From positions 13,049,341 to 13,113,340 of the forward strand of contig NW_026089624.1 in NCBI RefSeq assembly GCF_024586455.1: DNA of 64,000 bases, in the 5' to 3' direction. This document shows, piece by piece, positions 1 through 10,249 of this stretch. Positions within the stretch are counted from its first letter, which is position 1; the number at the start of each line of letters is the position of its first letter. The stretch is from Bactrocera neohumeralis (Eukaryota > Arthropoda > Insecta > Diptera > Tephritidae). The translations under genes and the position numbers were made by a program. Under the pieces are notes generated by a model, which worked only from the letters and a program-made list of their open reading frames with translations, made no database searches and was not told where the DNA came from.

Positions 1-520
1 ACACATTATCGTTAGTACGATTCCTTAAATGCATGCGCAATGTTAGCTGGCAAAAATACCGATGTTGTTGACTTAAACTGGAAGATTCAATGTCAAATTC
101 CGGGAGACTTGCGCTCATACTAATCGATCGATCGTCTTGACAAAGAAGACAACACCGTGAATTATCCAGTGAAATTTCTAAATAAATTCTTTGGAGAGGC
201 TTGGTATGCCACCGCATCATTTGCGTCTCAAAGTTGGATCTGTCGTTATTATGTTTCGCAATATGATTGTGACGCACCTATCAAATACATGGGGCAGAAT
301 GTTTGATTCTACGGATTTCTTTTGAGTTCTAACGATTTGCCATTTCAGTTCAAACATATTCCGTTTCCAAGGAAAATTGCATTTGAAATGACAATTGACA
401 GGACACAAGGATAGTCGCATAGTGTGTGGCATAAATTTGGAAATTCTATAATTTTCACACGGCCAGATATACGTGGCGTGCTCACGATCCATCTTTTCTG
501 TACACCGGAACAGAAACCAA
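1..520 (+). pseudogene. Helitron PIF1-like helicase, C-terminal remnant
   Basis: This is the end of a Helitron RepHel protein, the helicase part that unwinds DNA during rolling-circle transposition. Scattered frames read PPHHLRLKVGSVV near 208-250, then FPRKIAFEMTIDRTQG near 360-410 (helicase motif, normally FAMTINKAQGQ), then FSHGQIYVACSR near 455-490, the usual C-terminal motif of Helitron and PIF1 helicases. Frameshifts and stops separate these blocks, for example a TAG right after the TQG motif, so it is dead. The upstream part lies outside the window. A host PIF1 gene is unlikely because a Helitron 3' terminus follows directly. Confidence 0.85.
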
Positions 521-635
521 AAATTGTTGTTTATCAAGCTGCGTTACATTGAAAAAAAATATAGAAAAATCTCAAATAAATGATAATCAACACAATATGA
601 ATTTTTGTCTTTTCAATTCAAAACACATAATTTCG

Positions 636-664
636 CGCAGGACAACGGCTGCGGGGTCAGCTAG
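636..664 (+). mobile_element. Helitron 3' terminus (hairpin plus CTAG)
   Basis: A short hairpin (CGCAG 636-640 pairing with CTGCG 649-653) is followed seven bases later by CTAG at 661-664, the CTRR-type end of Helitrons. The next base is T. Gypsy copy A sequence starts immediately after, and the uninterrupted Gypsy copy B (around 46857-46880, reverse complement) reads straight through this point at an A/T step. That matches Helitron insertion between A and T with no target duplication. Confidence 0.85.
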
Positions 665-1570
665 TTGAATATATAATGGCTAGGAATTCTTTATCTGTTG
701 TAGCATATTTCTGTTCATGGTTATTTAAAATTCTGCTAATGTAGCACACTGGCTGACCTTGTTGAGAAAGCACTGCGCCTATTGCGTAATCACTTGCATC
801 CGTTGTAATAGTAAATTCCTTATCATATTCAGGAAATTTTAAAATTGGATGTGATGATATTAGTATTTTCAAATTTTCAAAACTAGCTATGTACTGCGTA
901 TCTCTTGAATTTATTTTATAACCCTTTTTTTAAATATTTAATCATTGGATATGCAATTTTGAGTAGTCCCTAATGAACTTTCTATAATAACCAGTGGCTC
1001 CCAAGAAACTTTTTAATTGTTTTTCGGTTCTAGGTATTTTCAAATTTTTTATTGCTGCTATCTTGTCCTGATTTGGCTTAATCCCTTTTTTTGTTAAGGT
1101 ATGGCCCAACAATTTTGTTTCTCTCTTTGGAAAACTACATTTATCTATCTGAATTTTTAAATTATGTTCCTTTAACTTTGAAAAAATTTTCTCTAAGGAG
1201 TTTAAATGTTCCTCCAATGACGTTGAAAAGATTAACACGTCGTCCAAATAAACGACACATATCTTATTATGTATTTTCGTAATATGTCATTCATTAGTCG
1301 TTGAAAGGTAGCCGGAGCATTTTTTAGTCCGAAGGGCATTCTTATATACTCGTATAATCCCACCGGAGATACAAAAGCTGTCTTTTCAATAATCTTTTTA
1401 TCCACTAAAATTTGATGATAACCTTTGGCTTGATCAAGAGTGCTTAAGTACTGCGCCTTGCCCAACTTGTCTAAGATTCCATTAATGTTTGGCAAAGGAT
1501 ATTTATCATCGACAGTTATTTGATTTAGTCTACGGTAATCGATTACTAAACGAAATTTTTTATTGCCCAT
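665..1570 (-). pseudogene. Gypsy A pol: reverse transcriptase and RNase H start
   Basis: This encoded the polymerase that copies element RNA into DNA. At 1570-1232 the frame reads KKFRLVIDYRRLNQ, then a GYHQI block and MPFGLKNAPATFQR, the central RT motifs. A frameshift near 1240 passes to 1247-942, with DDVLIFS (second half of the YxDD box) and SFLGATGYYRKF. After a break near 930 the frame at 872-667 carries TTDASDYAIGAVLSQ with the first RNase H aspartate and EQKYATTDKEFLAI. It stops at the Helitron junction. At least two frameshifts make it non-functional. Confidence 0.88.
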
Positions 1571-1639
1571 ACTATCACATTTTTTTGGTGCTATGATAAT
1601 AGGAGAGCTATATTTACTCCTACTTTTCCGAATTATATC

Positions 1640-2285
1640 TTATTTTTCTTGCTCCCTAATTTGCCTTAGCGCTTCTTCCTCATGTTTCGGAGGTAACCTA
1701 TATATTTTTGAATTAATTTGCTGGTTTGTGGTTGTCCTTATTTCGTGGACCACCGTTTTTGTGTTTGTCAAGGCATCGCCTTCTTTATACATCAATTTTT
1801 CATACTTCCTTAGCAATTTTTCAACCTTTTTTCGTTCATTTGATTTTAAATGATCCAGTTGAATGTTTTGCATTTTACTTTCTTCCAATACATATACTTG
1901 CTCTTGGATAGTTTTTGAATAAAACGGAATTTTTACGCTCAATTTCTTTGTTTTCAATATCGATTATATTGAAATTATTAAATATAAAATCGTTTCCTAG
2001 TAGAAGATCGTACGGTCTTTCAAAGTCTATTTTCATCCACCTCATCCTAGCATTGTGAGGGTATTTAAATTCTAGCGGACATGGTGTCTTAACTCTTTCG
2101 TTAGACACTCTTATATCACCATTCAGTGTACTAATTATTGTTTTTTTATTATTAGACCTGTAACTTATAATGGTCAAAGCTTGATTTTTTCATAATACTA
2201 ATAGTAGAGCCTGGGTCTACCAATGCACACCATTTTTTGTTAAACAAAGTAAGTGAAATTAATATTTTATTTTGATTTTCCGAGG
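1640..2285 (-). pseudogene. Gypsy A aspartic protease and linker to RT
   Basis: The retroviral-type protease cleaves Gag-Pol. Around 2190-2260 the minus strand reads CALVDPGSTISIMKKS, where the active-site triplet, normally D-S/T-G, is D-P-G. The frame at 2177-1875 contains RPYDLLLGNDFI, the usual segment downstream of the flap, and 1957-1640 contains the pre-RT segment HKIRTT-like VVHEIRTTTNQQINSK and RLPPKHEEEALRQI. The pieces lie in different frames. Copy B has a different change at the same site (D-S-D), so each copy seems to have lost the motif independently. Confidence 0.75.
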
Positions 2286-2511
2286 CTAATTGGTAAAAAA
2301 TTCCTCGTTGTTATTCGTTTCTTCTGTCCTGCTCACAGCATCAACAACCATGGGTGTTGGGCCATTTGAACGTCTTGTTTGTCGAGTGCCGTTCTGTATA
2401 TTTTTTCTTGCTGAATTACCAAAGCCGTTATTATTATTATTAATACTATTATTACGATATTGATTTGTATATTGGCCTGAATTTCCTGTCCGATAATGTC
2501 CCAGAAACACG
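2286..2511 (-). pseudogene. Gypsy A gag, C-terminal piece
   Basis: The frame encodes an Asn/Gly/Gln/Tyr-rich tail (FLGHYRTGNSGQYTNQYRNNS) ending in PMVVDAVSRTEETNNNEEFFTN. Copy B has the matching block at about 45170-45250 (PMDVDGMSRR, then NTNEEFFTN). I see no CCHC zinc knuckle. A LOA-like insertion cuts the frame on its N-terminal side, and the rest of gag resumes at 5492-6304. Confidence 0.75.
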
Positions 2512-2529
2512 GACTGGAAAGGTTACCGC

Positions 2530-4370
2530 AGAAGGCTTCGGCAAACTCTTCCACGCGCACCGGGGGTGGGCGCGCTGGCCACCGCCGATGTGGTGGATGG
2601 GTGGGTCGAAGTTTTCAGCTCGGCGTGCAACACTGCATTGGAGAGCTCCTGTCCATTAAAAACACCGAAGGGCAGAGGGAAACCTCAATGGTGGACTGTG
2701 GAGCTCTCGGAAATTAGGGCGTCCTGTAGGCGCTTATTTAACAAGGGCCGTAGGAGCGGGCTACCTGATGATTGGGTCCTGTATAAAACAGGACTTTCAA
2801 TATACAAGTCCGAGCTTAGAAGGGCTAAAAGAATCTCGTGGAAGAGCTTCTGCGAAAAAGTGGAAGGCTGTCACGAGTCCTCTAGATTCAGGCGAATCCT
2901 CGCGAAAAATCCTGTGTCCCTGGGGTATCTTAGGGATGCAAATGGGAAGTGGGCGCAGAGCAGTGAAGAAACTCTACAGATGCTCCTTGATGCTCACTTC
3001 CCTACTAACACGTCCTCTATGGAGGTATCTCTCGGAACGTTGCATGCTGACTACACAGCCTTTGTCGGCCTTCTGGATGAGCGTCACTTGCCTTGGGCGA
3101 TAAATTCGTTCAAACCGTTCAAGTCCCCGGGACCGGACGGCATCATACCAGCGCAGCTGCAGCAGGCTGCTAAGGTATCTTGCGGCTGGTTGGCATCGAT
3201 CTATGCGAACTGCATCAGATTAGGTTACATTCCGGGGGCCTGGAGACGAGTCAGAGTGACGTTCATCCCGAAGGCGGGCAGGGGCTCGCACGTCACGGCC
3301 AAGGATTTCAGGCCCATCAGTCTCTCCTCTTTTTTATTAAAAACTTTGGAGAGACTGCTGGACTGGTATTTGAGAAGGCGCATTCCGAGGGCTATCTATC
3401 AGGAGCGCAACATGCGTATCGTAAAGGAAGGTCGGTGGACACTGCCTTGCACACTATCGTGTCGTGGCTTGAGGAAGCAATTGAGGCTAAGGACTTCGCA
3501 GTTGGGACCTTCCTTGATATTGAGGAGCTTTCAACAATGTCCTGCCAGAGGCAGTCGTAACTGCTCTAGACGGTCTTGGGGTTGAATCGAACCTCAAGCA
3601 CCTCATTTTCAGTCTTCTGTGCGACAGAGTGGTTGAAACAGAATGGGGCAGCGCGAGCGCGCGGCGGAGGGTAAGCAGGGGAACCCCTCAAGGAGGGGTT
3701 CTTTCCCCTCTTCTATGGATTCTAGTCGTTAACGACCTTCACAAAAGGCTGGAGGATCTTGGCTGCAAGGTTATTGCCTATGCAGACGATGTAGCACTTA
3801 TGGCGAAAGGAAAGTTTCTAAGCACCGTGTATGAGTTGACGCAGGGATATCTCGGCGTGGTAACAAAATGGGCGGTCGAAAGTGGACTCGCCATAAATCC
3901 AAATAAAACAGAAATGGTTTTATTTAGTAGAAGATACAAGATCCCTGAGGCGCCGTTGCCGCTATTGGGAGGTATTCGCTTGCAACCGGCGAATACTGTG
4001 AAGTATTAAGGGCTCATCCTGGATAGAAAGCTTTCATGGAAGCCGAATATCGAGGAGAGAGCCAAAAGGGCATCGATTGCCCTTTACTGCTGTAGAGGAG
4101 CTATTGGCAAGAGATGGGGCCTCTCACCGAAGGTGGTACTCTGGCTCTATGACACCATAGTCAAGCCCATAATGTTCTATGGAGTCTTCATGTGGTGGAG
4201 GGCTTTACAGAAGATCACACTTGCAAAGAAACTTGAGAGCGTTCAACGAGCTGCGCTCATCAGCATATGTGGTGCATTAAAGTCCACCCCAACCATTGCA
4301 CTTAATGCAATTCTGAACATAACGCCGGTGGATATTGCCGGAAGGTGTATGGGCAAAGGTGGCCATTAGG
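2530..4370 (+). pseudogene. LOA-like ORF2: pre-RT and reverse transcriptase
   Basis: The first frame (2566-3360) has the pre-RT block PQWWTVELSEIRASCRRLFN, then SFKPFKSPGPDGI, FIPKAGRG and DFRPISLSSFLLKTLERLL, all LOA-type RT motifs. A frameshift near 3370-3400 moves to the frame reading SGAQHAYRKGRSVDTALHTI and FLDIE (motif A). Another shift near 3530 leads to 3629-4009 with GTPQGGVLSPLLW and IAYADDVALMAKG, so the YADD box is intact. A TAA interrupts at 4007-4009, then 4133-4369 gives the thumb region. This is a damaged RT that would not be translated as one protein. Confidence 0.87.
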
Positions 4371-4479
4371 CTCAGAGTATGGATTCCTAAACCAAGCAGG
4401 TATCTGAACACTCGGATATCCTAACAAGCTTCGACTGCATACCGGATCACCTGGATCATGGAGACGCCATATCGAACTC

Positions 4480-5397
4480 CGGTGGCTCCAAAAAACATAT
4501 ACCGACGAGGAGGCTTGGCAGGAAGAAGCCGTTCGGGAGAGAGGGCAGGCAAGCTTCTTTACGGATGGGTCGAAGCTTGGGGGGAAGGTTGGTGGAGGAG
4601 TGTACTGTCGGGAGCTCTCCATAAAATCCAGCTTCAGACTTCCCGACTATTGCAGTGTTTTCCAGGCTGAGGTTGCAGCCATCAAGGTAGCAGCAGATAT
4701 GCTGCTCAGTGGAGCGTCTAACTTCAGGGAGGTGACCATTCACTCGGATAGCAGAGCGGCGATTCTAGCCTTGAACTCATTCACAGTGCGTTCAGGGCTG
4801 GTCGAAGAGTGTCTGGCGTCACTGTCTCTGGCGGCGAGAGCTTTCATTATAAGACTTGTATGGGTGCCGGGCCACAGCGGAATCGCGGGTAACTGCAAAG
4901 CTAATGAGCTAGCAAGGAAAGGCACCCTAGGATCACTATCGGTAGAATGGGAACGGGTAGGTGCTCCGGCATCCTTTTGTGTTCTACTACTAGATAGCTG
5001 GGCCTCGCGGCTGCTCGGTCAGCGATGGGCCAGCATTAGTACCTGCGCGGTCGCAAAAGCCTTTTGGCCAAAGATAGATCGAATGAGATCTAGGGATCTC
5101 TTTGCCCTCAACAAGGCTAGCCTCTCATTAATGATGGGGCTCTTGACGGGCCACTGTCCCATTGGCATACACGCTGTAAGACTGGGAATTTTACCGGACG
5201 CCGCATGCAGAAGCTGCTTGGAAGAAGATGCAGTGGAAACTAGCCAGCACTTCCTTCTTGACTGCCCTGCTTTTGGGAGATCAAGACTGAGGCACTTGGG
5301 GGCACATACTTTCAGATATCCCACCGATCTGGCGGGCATTGAAATTAAGCGCCTCTATAAATTTGTATTGGATACTAAACGGTTTGCCGATCTCTAA
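4480..5397 (+). pseudogene. LOA-like ORF2: RNase H and C-terminal zinc motif
   Basis: RNase H would remove the RNA strand after target-primed reverse transcription. TDGSK near 4560 holds the first aspartate, FQAEVAAIK near 4660 the glutamate, and HSDSRAA near 4740 the second aspartate. GHSGIAGNCKANELA near 4870-4915 corresponds to the usual GNExADELA block, so the last conserved Asp is replaced by Asn and a conserved Glu by Cys. Downstream is a Cys-x2-Cys, His, Cys motif (CRSCLEED then HFLLDC, about 5208-5265), typical of the ORF2 end. The frame runs open for 265 residues to TAA at 5397. Confidence 0.85.
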
Positions 5398-5491
5398 GTT
5401 CGAACATGGGAGTTCGAGTTTCAACGGCTTCACAAAGGACTACTTCTAGTCCATGTGCGATCTCCGATCAGCCGTCTTACCTAACCTAACC

Positions 5492-6304
5492 TATTAGTTT
5501 GTCTCTGTGGATTATTTGGATGATAATTATTTTGCCCTGAAAAGTTAGTATTCGATCATTGTTTTGATCGCCAATATTTTGTCTCCTAAAGTTGTTTATT
5601 CTTTGATTATTTTGATTTTGGTTAGTATTAAAATTTCTTGCCTTCTGATCAAATTGGTTTGAATTTCTGTTTCTTGTTAAAAATATAGGATTTAAATTTC
5701 CATCGTCTAGCCCTATGAAACTGTATATAATTCCTGATAACTGAGTCAATGAAATTGAGTTCCTTATTGCATAAGCACAAGTCCCCGATGTGATTTGCTT
5801 AATACGTTGAATAAGCATACCTGAAAAAATTTCCTTCATTGCCTCCCCGTTTTTATCCAGAGCTCCAAATTCGGTTAAAGCATCAATTATTTCATTGATT
5901 CTCCTGCTTAACTCACTAATGCTACCTACTCGTAATGTATTTACTTCTCTAGTTATTGTCATTTGATCTTTTCTTGGCTTAAAATGTTGTTTAAGTTTTA
6001 TTTTGCAATCTTTCCAACTAGCTGGTGGGGCAAGATGCAAATAATTTTTTGCTTTCCCGCTTATTTTTAAATCTTACACTACTCTAAAAACTTCTTGTTC
6101 CTGGTTTAAATAATCCCTCAGAATCCTATCTATTGCCTCAATGAATGCTGGCAATTGGCCGGCATTACCCTCAAAAGAATTTACATACTTTAAATCTTTT
6201 TCAATACGTTGTCTTATTGACCTCTGATTATTTATTGCATTTAATTCTAACACTTGTGTAATTGCAACTACACAGTTTTCTAAATTCCTATTATTATGAG
6301 CCAT
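5492..6304 (-). pseudogene. Gypsy A gag, N-terminal and central part
   Basis: Gag forms the particle that packages element RNA. The start codon at 6304 opens a frame with RQRIEKDLKYVNSFEGN and LPAFIEAIDRILRDYL, the conserved Gag core. A break near 6070 leads to 6040-5486 with APPASWKDCKIKLKQHFKPR, TITREVNTLRVGSISELSRRI and an Asn/Gln-rich tail. Copy B carries the same blocks at about 44290-44570. The C-terminal end lies across the LOA insertion, at 2286-2511. Confidence 0.8.
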
Positions 6305-6831
6305 TTTATTTAAAATGTTTTCTTAAAATATCAATATTTAATTTATTCTTACAATACTTTTCTGCATTATAGCTGCTGCTGCTGTTGTTGCTCTTAATGT
6401 TGTTGTTGTTTTTTTTTTTGCTAAAGCTGTTTCTGCTGTCTCCGCAGTTGATATTGTTGTTTTTTTTTTGTTAAAGCTGCTGCTGCTCTCTCCGCTGTTG
6501 CTGCTGTTGATGTAGTTGGTTTTGTATTAACGGTAATCCAAATGCAGTAATCCAATGGAATATTTTAGAGCTCACTTTTAGGGTTTTCTTTATTTTTTCT
6601 GAAAATAATTTTTGTTTTGCACTTTTCACAAATTCTTTCACTTTTTGAATTTTGTTTTTGCTTTTGCTATAATTTTCTAACTCAAATGTATTATTTTGTT
6701 CTGCTTTGGGATTTATATGATTAGCTGTGTCTTTGCCACTTTTCTTTTAATAACAGTACTTTTGTTTAATAATAATTTATTTAGCTTTTCTTTGCTAGAT
6801 GAGCGGAGCTGAGAGAGAATATGGAACCGTT
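6305..6831 (-). other. Gypsy A 5' leader, CAG/CAA-rich
   Basis: Untranslated leader between the primer site and gag. The plus strand shows runs of CTG, GTT and T (6365-6510), which on the sense strand are CAG/AAC/A-rich triplets. Copy B has a similar leader (43880-43950). No reading frame of its own was seen. Confidence 0.6.
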
Positions 6832-6842
6832 CGACTGCGCCA
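6832..6842 (-). other. tRNA-Ser primer binding site, Gypsy A
   Basis: On the minus strand the sequence is TGGCGCAGTCG, the complement of the 3' end of insect tRNA-Ser including CCA. It sits directly after a TAACT LTR end, as in 17.6/297-like elements. Copy B has the same site at 43469-43480. Confidence 0.8.
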
Positions 6843-7079
6843 GTTATGGATTAAAACGTTGTTTTCTATTCTGTAGCAAGAATCAGTCTGACCCTGCCAT
6901 CAGATCAGCAACTCGGGTCTGCCCCAATGTGTGGGTGTACCGCACATTTCAACAGACTCAAAATATACTGAGTCTGCTGTTTTGGTCACGTACTGGCTGA
7001 TCATGCGATGTGGTGCACAAATGCATGCCGTCAGACGTAACCTGAGATGTAACTCGCGTGGGAGAGGTAGCCGAAGCCT
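6843..7079. other. Junction region: LTR stub and unassigned DNA
   Basis: About 40 bases next to the primer site look like the 3' end of the Gypsy A LTR (they share the AGTTA/TAACT terminus and an AGAAAAC segment with copy B). The rest, to about 7079, is not clearly assigned. It may be decayed ORF2 of the LOA-like element that follows. Confidence 0.4.
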
Positions 7080-7199
7080 CCTGCTGTAACCTTCCTAGTC
7101 TCTGTTTCTAGGATTTCTGAAAGATTTTCGAGCCGGACCTTCTCCGACTAGACTATACCCAATGCTTGATGTGCCAGACATCTCCGGTGTCACACTCAA

Positions 7200-7440
7200 G
7201 CGTTGGTGAAATTAGGTAAAAGAAATGCCGTTAATTCATTTATGGCTAGCATACAGGCTCTGTTTCTTCCTGCTTCTCATTCAGAGATACCGTTTCTAGT
7301 CAGCCACGGTTCCTGGATCAGGACGACATCGACCCCGTCTTGTTCCAGACGAAGCAGTGGATTGGCTGAGGCCGCTTTTGCGTATTGGAGATTAATCTTG
7401 AGGTACTTCAACCTTCAGACTTTCCTCCAGGAGCGCTATT
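7200..7440 (-). pseudogene. LOA-like ORF2 endonuclease, N-terminal piece
   Basis: The minus strand reads LKYLKINLQYAKAASANPLL then GVDVVLIQEPWLTRNG, the first two motifs of an AP-type endonuclease, the second holding the catalytic Glu (QEPW). RACMLAINELTAFLLPNF follows after an in-frame stop. The rest of the endonuclease is missing or unrecognisable. Confidence 0.75.
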
Positions 7441-7545
7441 TCAGCGCCCATGGATTATCGACCCTCACCTCCTCAAACAATTCTTCGCGGCTGAAGACGG
7501 AGTCGCCAATCGACGAACCACGTCTGAGAGATACGGCACATTTTC

Positions 7546-8555
7546 TTAGGTTGTTTGACCATCACCAACGCCGCCCGCCTCATGCCACGCATCTGCAGCT
7601 TGAGTGCCATCAGCTCTGGTATCTGTCGGGAGTACTTTCAGCACTACCATTTCGAACCCATAGCTTACGGCTCCATTGGCTTTGCTGAGAGAACCGATGG
7701 ACTCCGCGGTAAGCATTAACAGCGCTTGCCGATATGGTTCCTCGGTTCTCTCCAGCCTTTTAGCCCTCCAGTCATTCGAGGGAAGTGATGGGTTGCAGTA
7801 CCTCAGGATTTCTTCAATCTCATTCGCAGTTGAAGGTTCGGTCGGCATCCAGACGCGAGCTCTAGGGCGAAGAGGACGATTTGCTTTGTCCACGGCCTCC
7901 AGTCTGGGTACCGTTCTCCCTGCTGTGGTCGACCACACCAAGAAATATTGTACCAGCGCTTTTAGCGATTTCGCTAAAGGTTGGCGCAGCCCCCGTTCGC
8001 GGTTTTTTCCCAAGGGAGGTTTCTCCCTCATGCGACCTTTGCCTCTCAATTGCTGGTTCAGGTCTGTTCATTTCCGGTCCAGCCCTATCGGTCTCGCTCT
8101 CGCTCAGTACCTTCTTGACCCACTCAAGTGTATTAGCAAGCTGCTCAGATACCTGGCCAACATGCTTACCACCGTAGCGTTAAACGATTTTGGCCACCAA
8201 TCGGCAGTCAGATTTCAGCTTCCTTGCTAAAGCTGCCTTACTTCTGCCCCTATCCTTTCATAATTCTAGCAGAGGTTCCTCTGCTAATGCTGACGATTCC
8301 GCCGCATATGAAGGCTCCACCCTTCACTGCTTCTAGTGCCGGCGGGCTTGCGCCGGCTTCCCCCATCCTACTGCTGGAGGAGGATACCCCTACTGGGTTC
8401 TTAGTCCTGTTGCTGCAATTACCCAGCGACGGTTTCGACGCCATAGGAGCAGCAGCCCCACCTGGGATAGACTTGGGTGCCGATTTCGACATCCTCTCAC
8501 CTGTCTTCGTCGCCTTTCCGTCGTTTGTGTTTTTGTTGTTAGTTGTATTTTCCAT
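7546..8555 (-). pseudogene. LOA-like ORF1 (nucleic-acid binding protein)
   Basis: ORF1 proteins of LOA elements bind the element RNA. The frame starts with ATG at 8555 and gives a low-complexity Lys/Asn/Ser/Pro N-terminus (SKPSLGNCSNRTKNP, VSSSSSRMGEAGASP). A shift near 8250 joins AALARKLKSDCRL-like sequence. The C-terminal half (about 7870-7550) reads RARVWMPTEP, LPSNDWRAKRLE and QALLMLTAESI, the conserved C-terminal domain of LOA ORF1. The middle is shorter than expected, so some sequence is probably deleted. No zinc knuckle was seen. Confidence 0.72.
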
Positions 8556-9058
8556 GCAAAAAGGGTCCCAACTCAGAGCCGCTATCCGTCCCCCGGAAAG
8601 GTAGTCGCCTTTTGTGGTCCCAAGGTTATCTCAGTGACTATGCTAAGTCGAGGATTGACGTATGGCCTTATCAGGCAATACGTTCAGAGCCGACCAGCGT
8701 AAAGAAGGATTCATCTCAACTTACACCTACCACGCCAACTTAACGACGACGAGGGAGAACTAACTCTGAGGCCTGCCAGGGTTTTAACGGGACGGAGGTG
8801 GTTCCGGCATTAGCCCGTCAGCCGTTTCTGATGAATGTCACCTCATCATACTCAGGTGCCAGAATGCCGCCGCCACCAGCCCAGGGTACCACTAAATCCA
8901 AAAAAAAGTTTTCCTACTCTAAACCAGTTCGAATCCAAAAAGTCGTCCAAGGAGTTGTAAGGACGTGAAGGAAGCAGGCCATTTAGCGTTACCCAGGATG
9001 CACCAGCATGGAGGCGACCTGATCTACATGGCACTCACATGCAAATGATCCGGCCAGC

Positions 9059-9351
9059 AGTAAATGAAATTTATTATTTCAATAGGAAGTTAAAGCTTAG
9101 TATAAATACCATGATGATAAGACAATTATATATTAAATTACTTTTATTAGATTTATGTATATAGATATGTATTAAAATTTTGTTTCCAAACTCGGATATG
9201 TGATCATAAGATGATCATAAAAGCAGCTAACGGTCGTTTCGCAGGAGCATGCCATGTTTCACATGTGTGGAATTTCTAAGTGAGCGCCAATATTTAAAAA
9301 TAAAAAATGAGAATGGCGAAATAGGAATTCCCATTCTTGGTGAGCATATAG
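9059..9351. other. AT-rich interval, nothing recognised
   Basis: No open frame longer than a few dozen codons and no terminal repeat was seen. It may be original host DNA between two insertions. Confidence 0.4.
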
Positions 9352-9917
9352 CTTCTTCTTAATTGGCGTAGACACCGCTTACACGATTTTAGCCAAGATA
9401 ACAACAGCGCTAGTCGTTTCTTCTTTTCGCTACGTGGCGCCAATTGGATATTCCAACCGTAGCCAAGTCCTTCTCCACCTGGTCCTTCCAAAGGAATGGA
9501 GGTCTTCCTCTTCCTCTGCTTCCCCCGACGGCTACGGCGTCGAATACTTTCAGAGCTGGAGTGTTTTCGTCCATTCCGTCAACATAACCTAGCCAGCGTA
9601 GCCGCTGCCTTTTAATTCGCTGAACTATGTCAATGTCGTCATATATCTCATACAGCTCATCGTTCCATCGAATGCGATATTCGCCGCGGCCAACGCGCAA
9701 AGGACCGTAAATCTTTCGCAAAACTTTTTTCTCGAAAACTCGCAACTTCGACTCATCAGTTGTTGTCATCGTCCAGGCCTCTGCACCATATATCAGGACG
9801 GGAATTATGAGTGACTTATAGAGTTTGGTTTTTGTTCGTCGAGAGAGGACTTTACTTCTCAATTGCCTACTCAGTCCGAAGTAGCACCTGTTGGCAAGAG
9901 TTATCCTGCGTTGGATT
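9352..9917 (-). pseudogene. RTE-like retrotransposon, 3' end (copy 1)
   Basis: The ORF (9862 to about 9410) encodes the C-terminal end of an RTE-group polyprotein: LSRRTKTKLYKSLIIPVLIYGAEAW, LRVFEKKVLRKIYGPLR, IKRQRLRWLGY and WKDQVEKDLATVGISNWRHVAK. The 3' end (low coordinates) is the family's GTCTACGCCAATTAAGAAG tail. The 5' break at 9917 falls in the middle of the RT C-terminal region, consistent with ordinary 5' truncation. The end of the ORF differs from the other copies, suggesting a small frameshift. Confidence 0.9.
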
Positions 9918-10249
9918 CATTCGTTAGTTGACTGTCGACGCGGATAGACGTGCGTGCGCATCGTTGCGATATTTTCTTAGTGTGTTTTTCGGTGATATTT
10001 CTCGATTTCCTTTTGTGCGGTCGTTTGTTTATGCAGTTTTGCTGGCACCGTTATTGCCTGGCGCGTGACGTTGCTTGCGGTGAAATTGTTTGTGCGATCG
10101 CGAGTTGTGAGGGTCGGTGACCGCGAGTGTTTTGTGCGGGTACATATTTTTTGCGCAATTTTGTGCAATTTTTGTGTGCCAACTCGTAATTATAGCGGTA
10201 AGTAATTTAATTATTACTATTGTTTATACGGACAACGTGGTCATCCGTC
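9918..10249. other. Unassigned interval upstream of R1-like 5'UTR
   Basis: GC-moderate sequence rich in TTTTGTGCG-like stretches. It could be the most 5' part of the R1-like 5'UTR that follows, but I saw no match to the other copies. Confidence 0.3.

Larger units (their letters stand above)
2512..5491 (+). mobile_element. LOA-clade non-LTR retrotransposon, 5'-truncated, nested in Gypsy A gag
   Basis: It contains the end of ORF2 upstream of RT, the RT, a carboxy-terminal RNase H and a C/H zinc motif, then about 90 bases of 3'UTR ending in repeated CCTAAC units. RT plus RNase H in one ORF is typical of the LOA clade (I group). Gypsy gag sequence resumes on both sides. I could not find a clear target-site duplication. 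The 5' edge (2512) is placed where Gag similarity stops and is good to about 20 bases. Confidence 0.8.
665..6880 (-). mobile_element. Gypsy-type LTR retrotransposon, copy A, 3'-truncated
   Basis: Reading right to left: a piece of LTR (about 6842-6880), a tRNA-Ser primer site (6832-6842), a CAG/CTG-rich leader, gag, protease, reverse transcriptase and the start of RNase H. The Helitron at 664 cuts it, so integrase and the 3' LTR are missing here. A LOA-like element at about 2512-5491 sits inside gag. Protein order and primer site fit the 17.6/297-like part of the Gypsy superfamily. Copy B at 43275-49425 belongs to the same family and shows what the undamaged sequence looked like. Confidence 0.88.
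7080..9058 (-). mobile_element. LOA-like non-LTR retrotransposon, 5' part
   Basis: Running right to left: 5'UTR (9058-8556), ORF1 (8555 to about 7546), the start of the ORF2 endonuclease (about 7440-7200), and a tail near 7080-7110 resembling the first bases of the nested LOA copy at 2516-2550. The 3' two thirds (RT, RNase H) are absent. The 5' edge is inferred from where GC content drops and AT-rich DNA begins. Confidence 0.7.

Noticed and set aside
1..520. Host PIF1 DNA helicase gene
   Set aside because: The helicase motifs are broken by stops and lie just before a Helitron 3' terminus, so they belong to the transposon.
2512..5491. Target-site duplication for the nested LOA-like element
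   Set aside because: The flanks (around 2500 and 5492) share no convincing direct repeat. A small deletion at insertion is possible.
6832..6842. tRNA gene
   Set aside because: Only the complement of a tRNA 3' end is present. It is the primer site of a Gypsy element, as are 30565-30577 and 43469-43480.
7203..8604. Plus-strand frames of 126-184 codons at 7203-7688, 7676-8230 and 8224-8604
   Set aside because: Shadows of the minus-strand LOA-like ORF1, whose protein motifs are recognisable.
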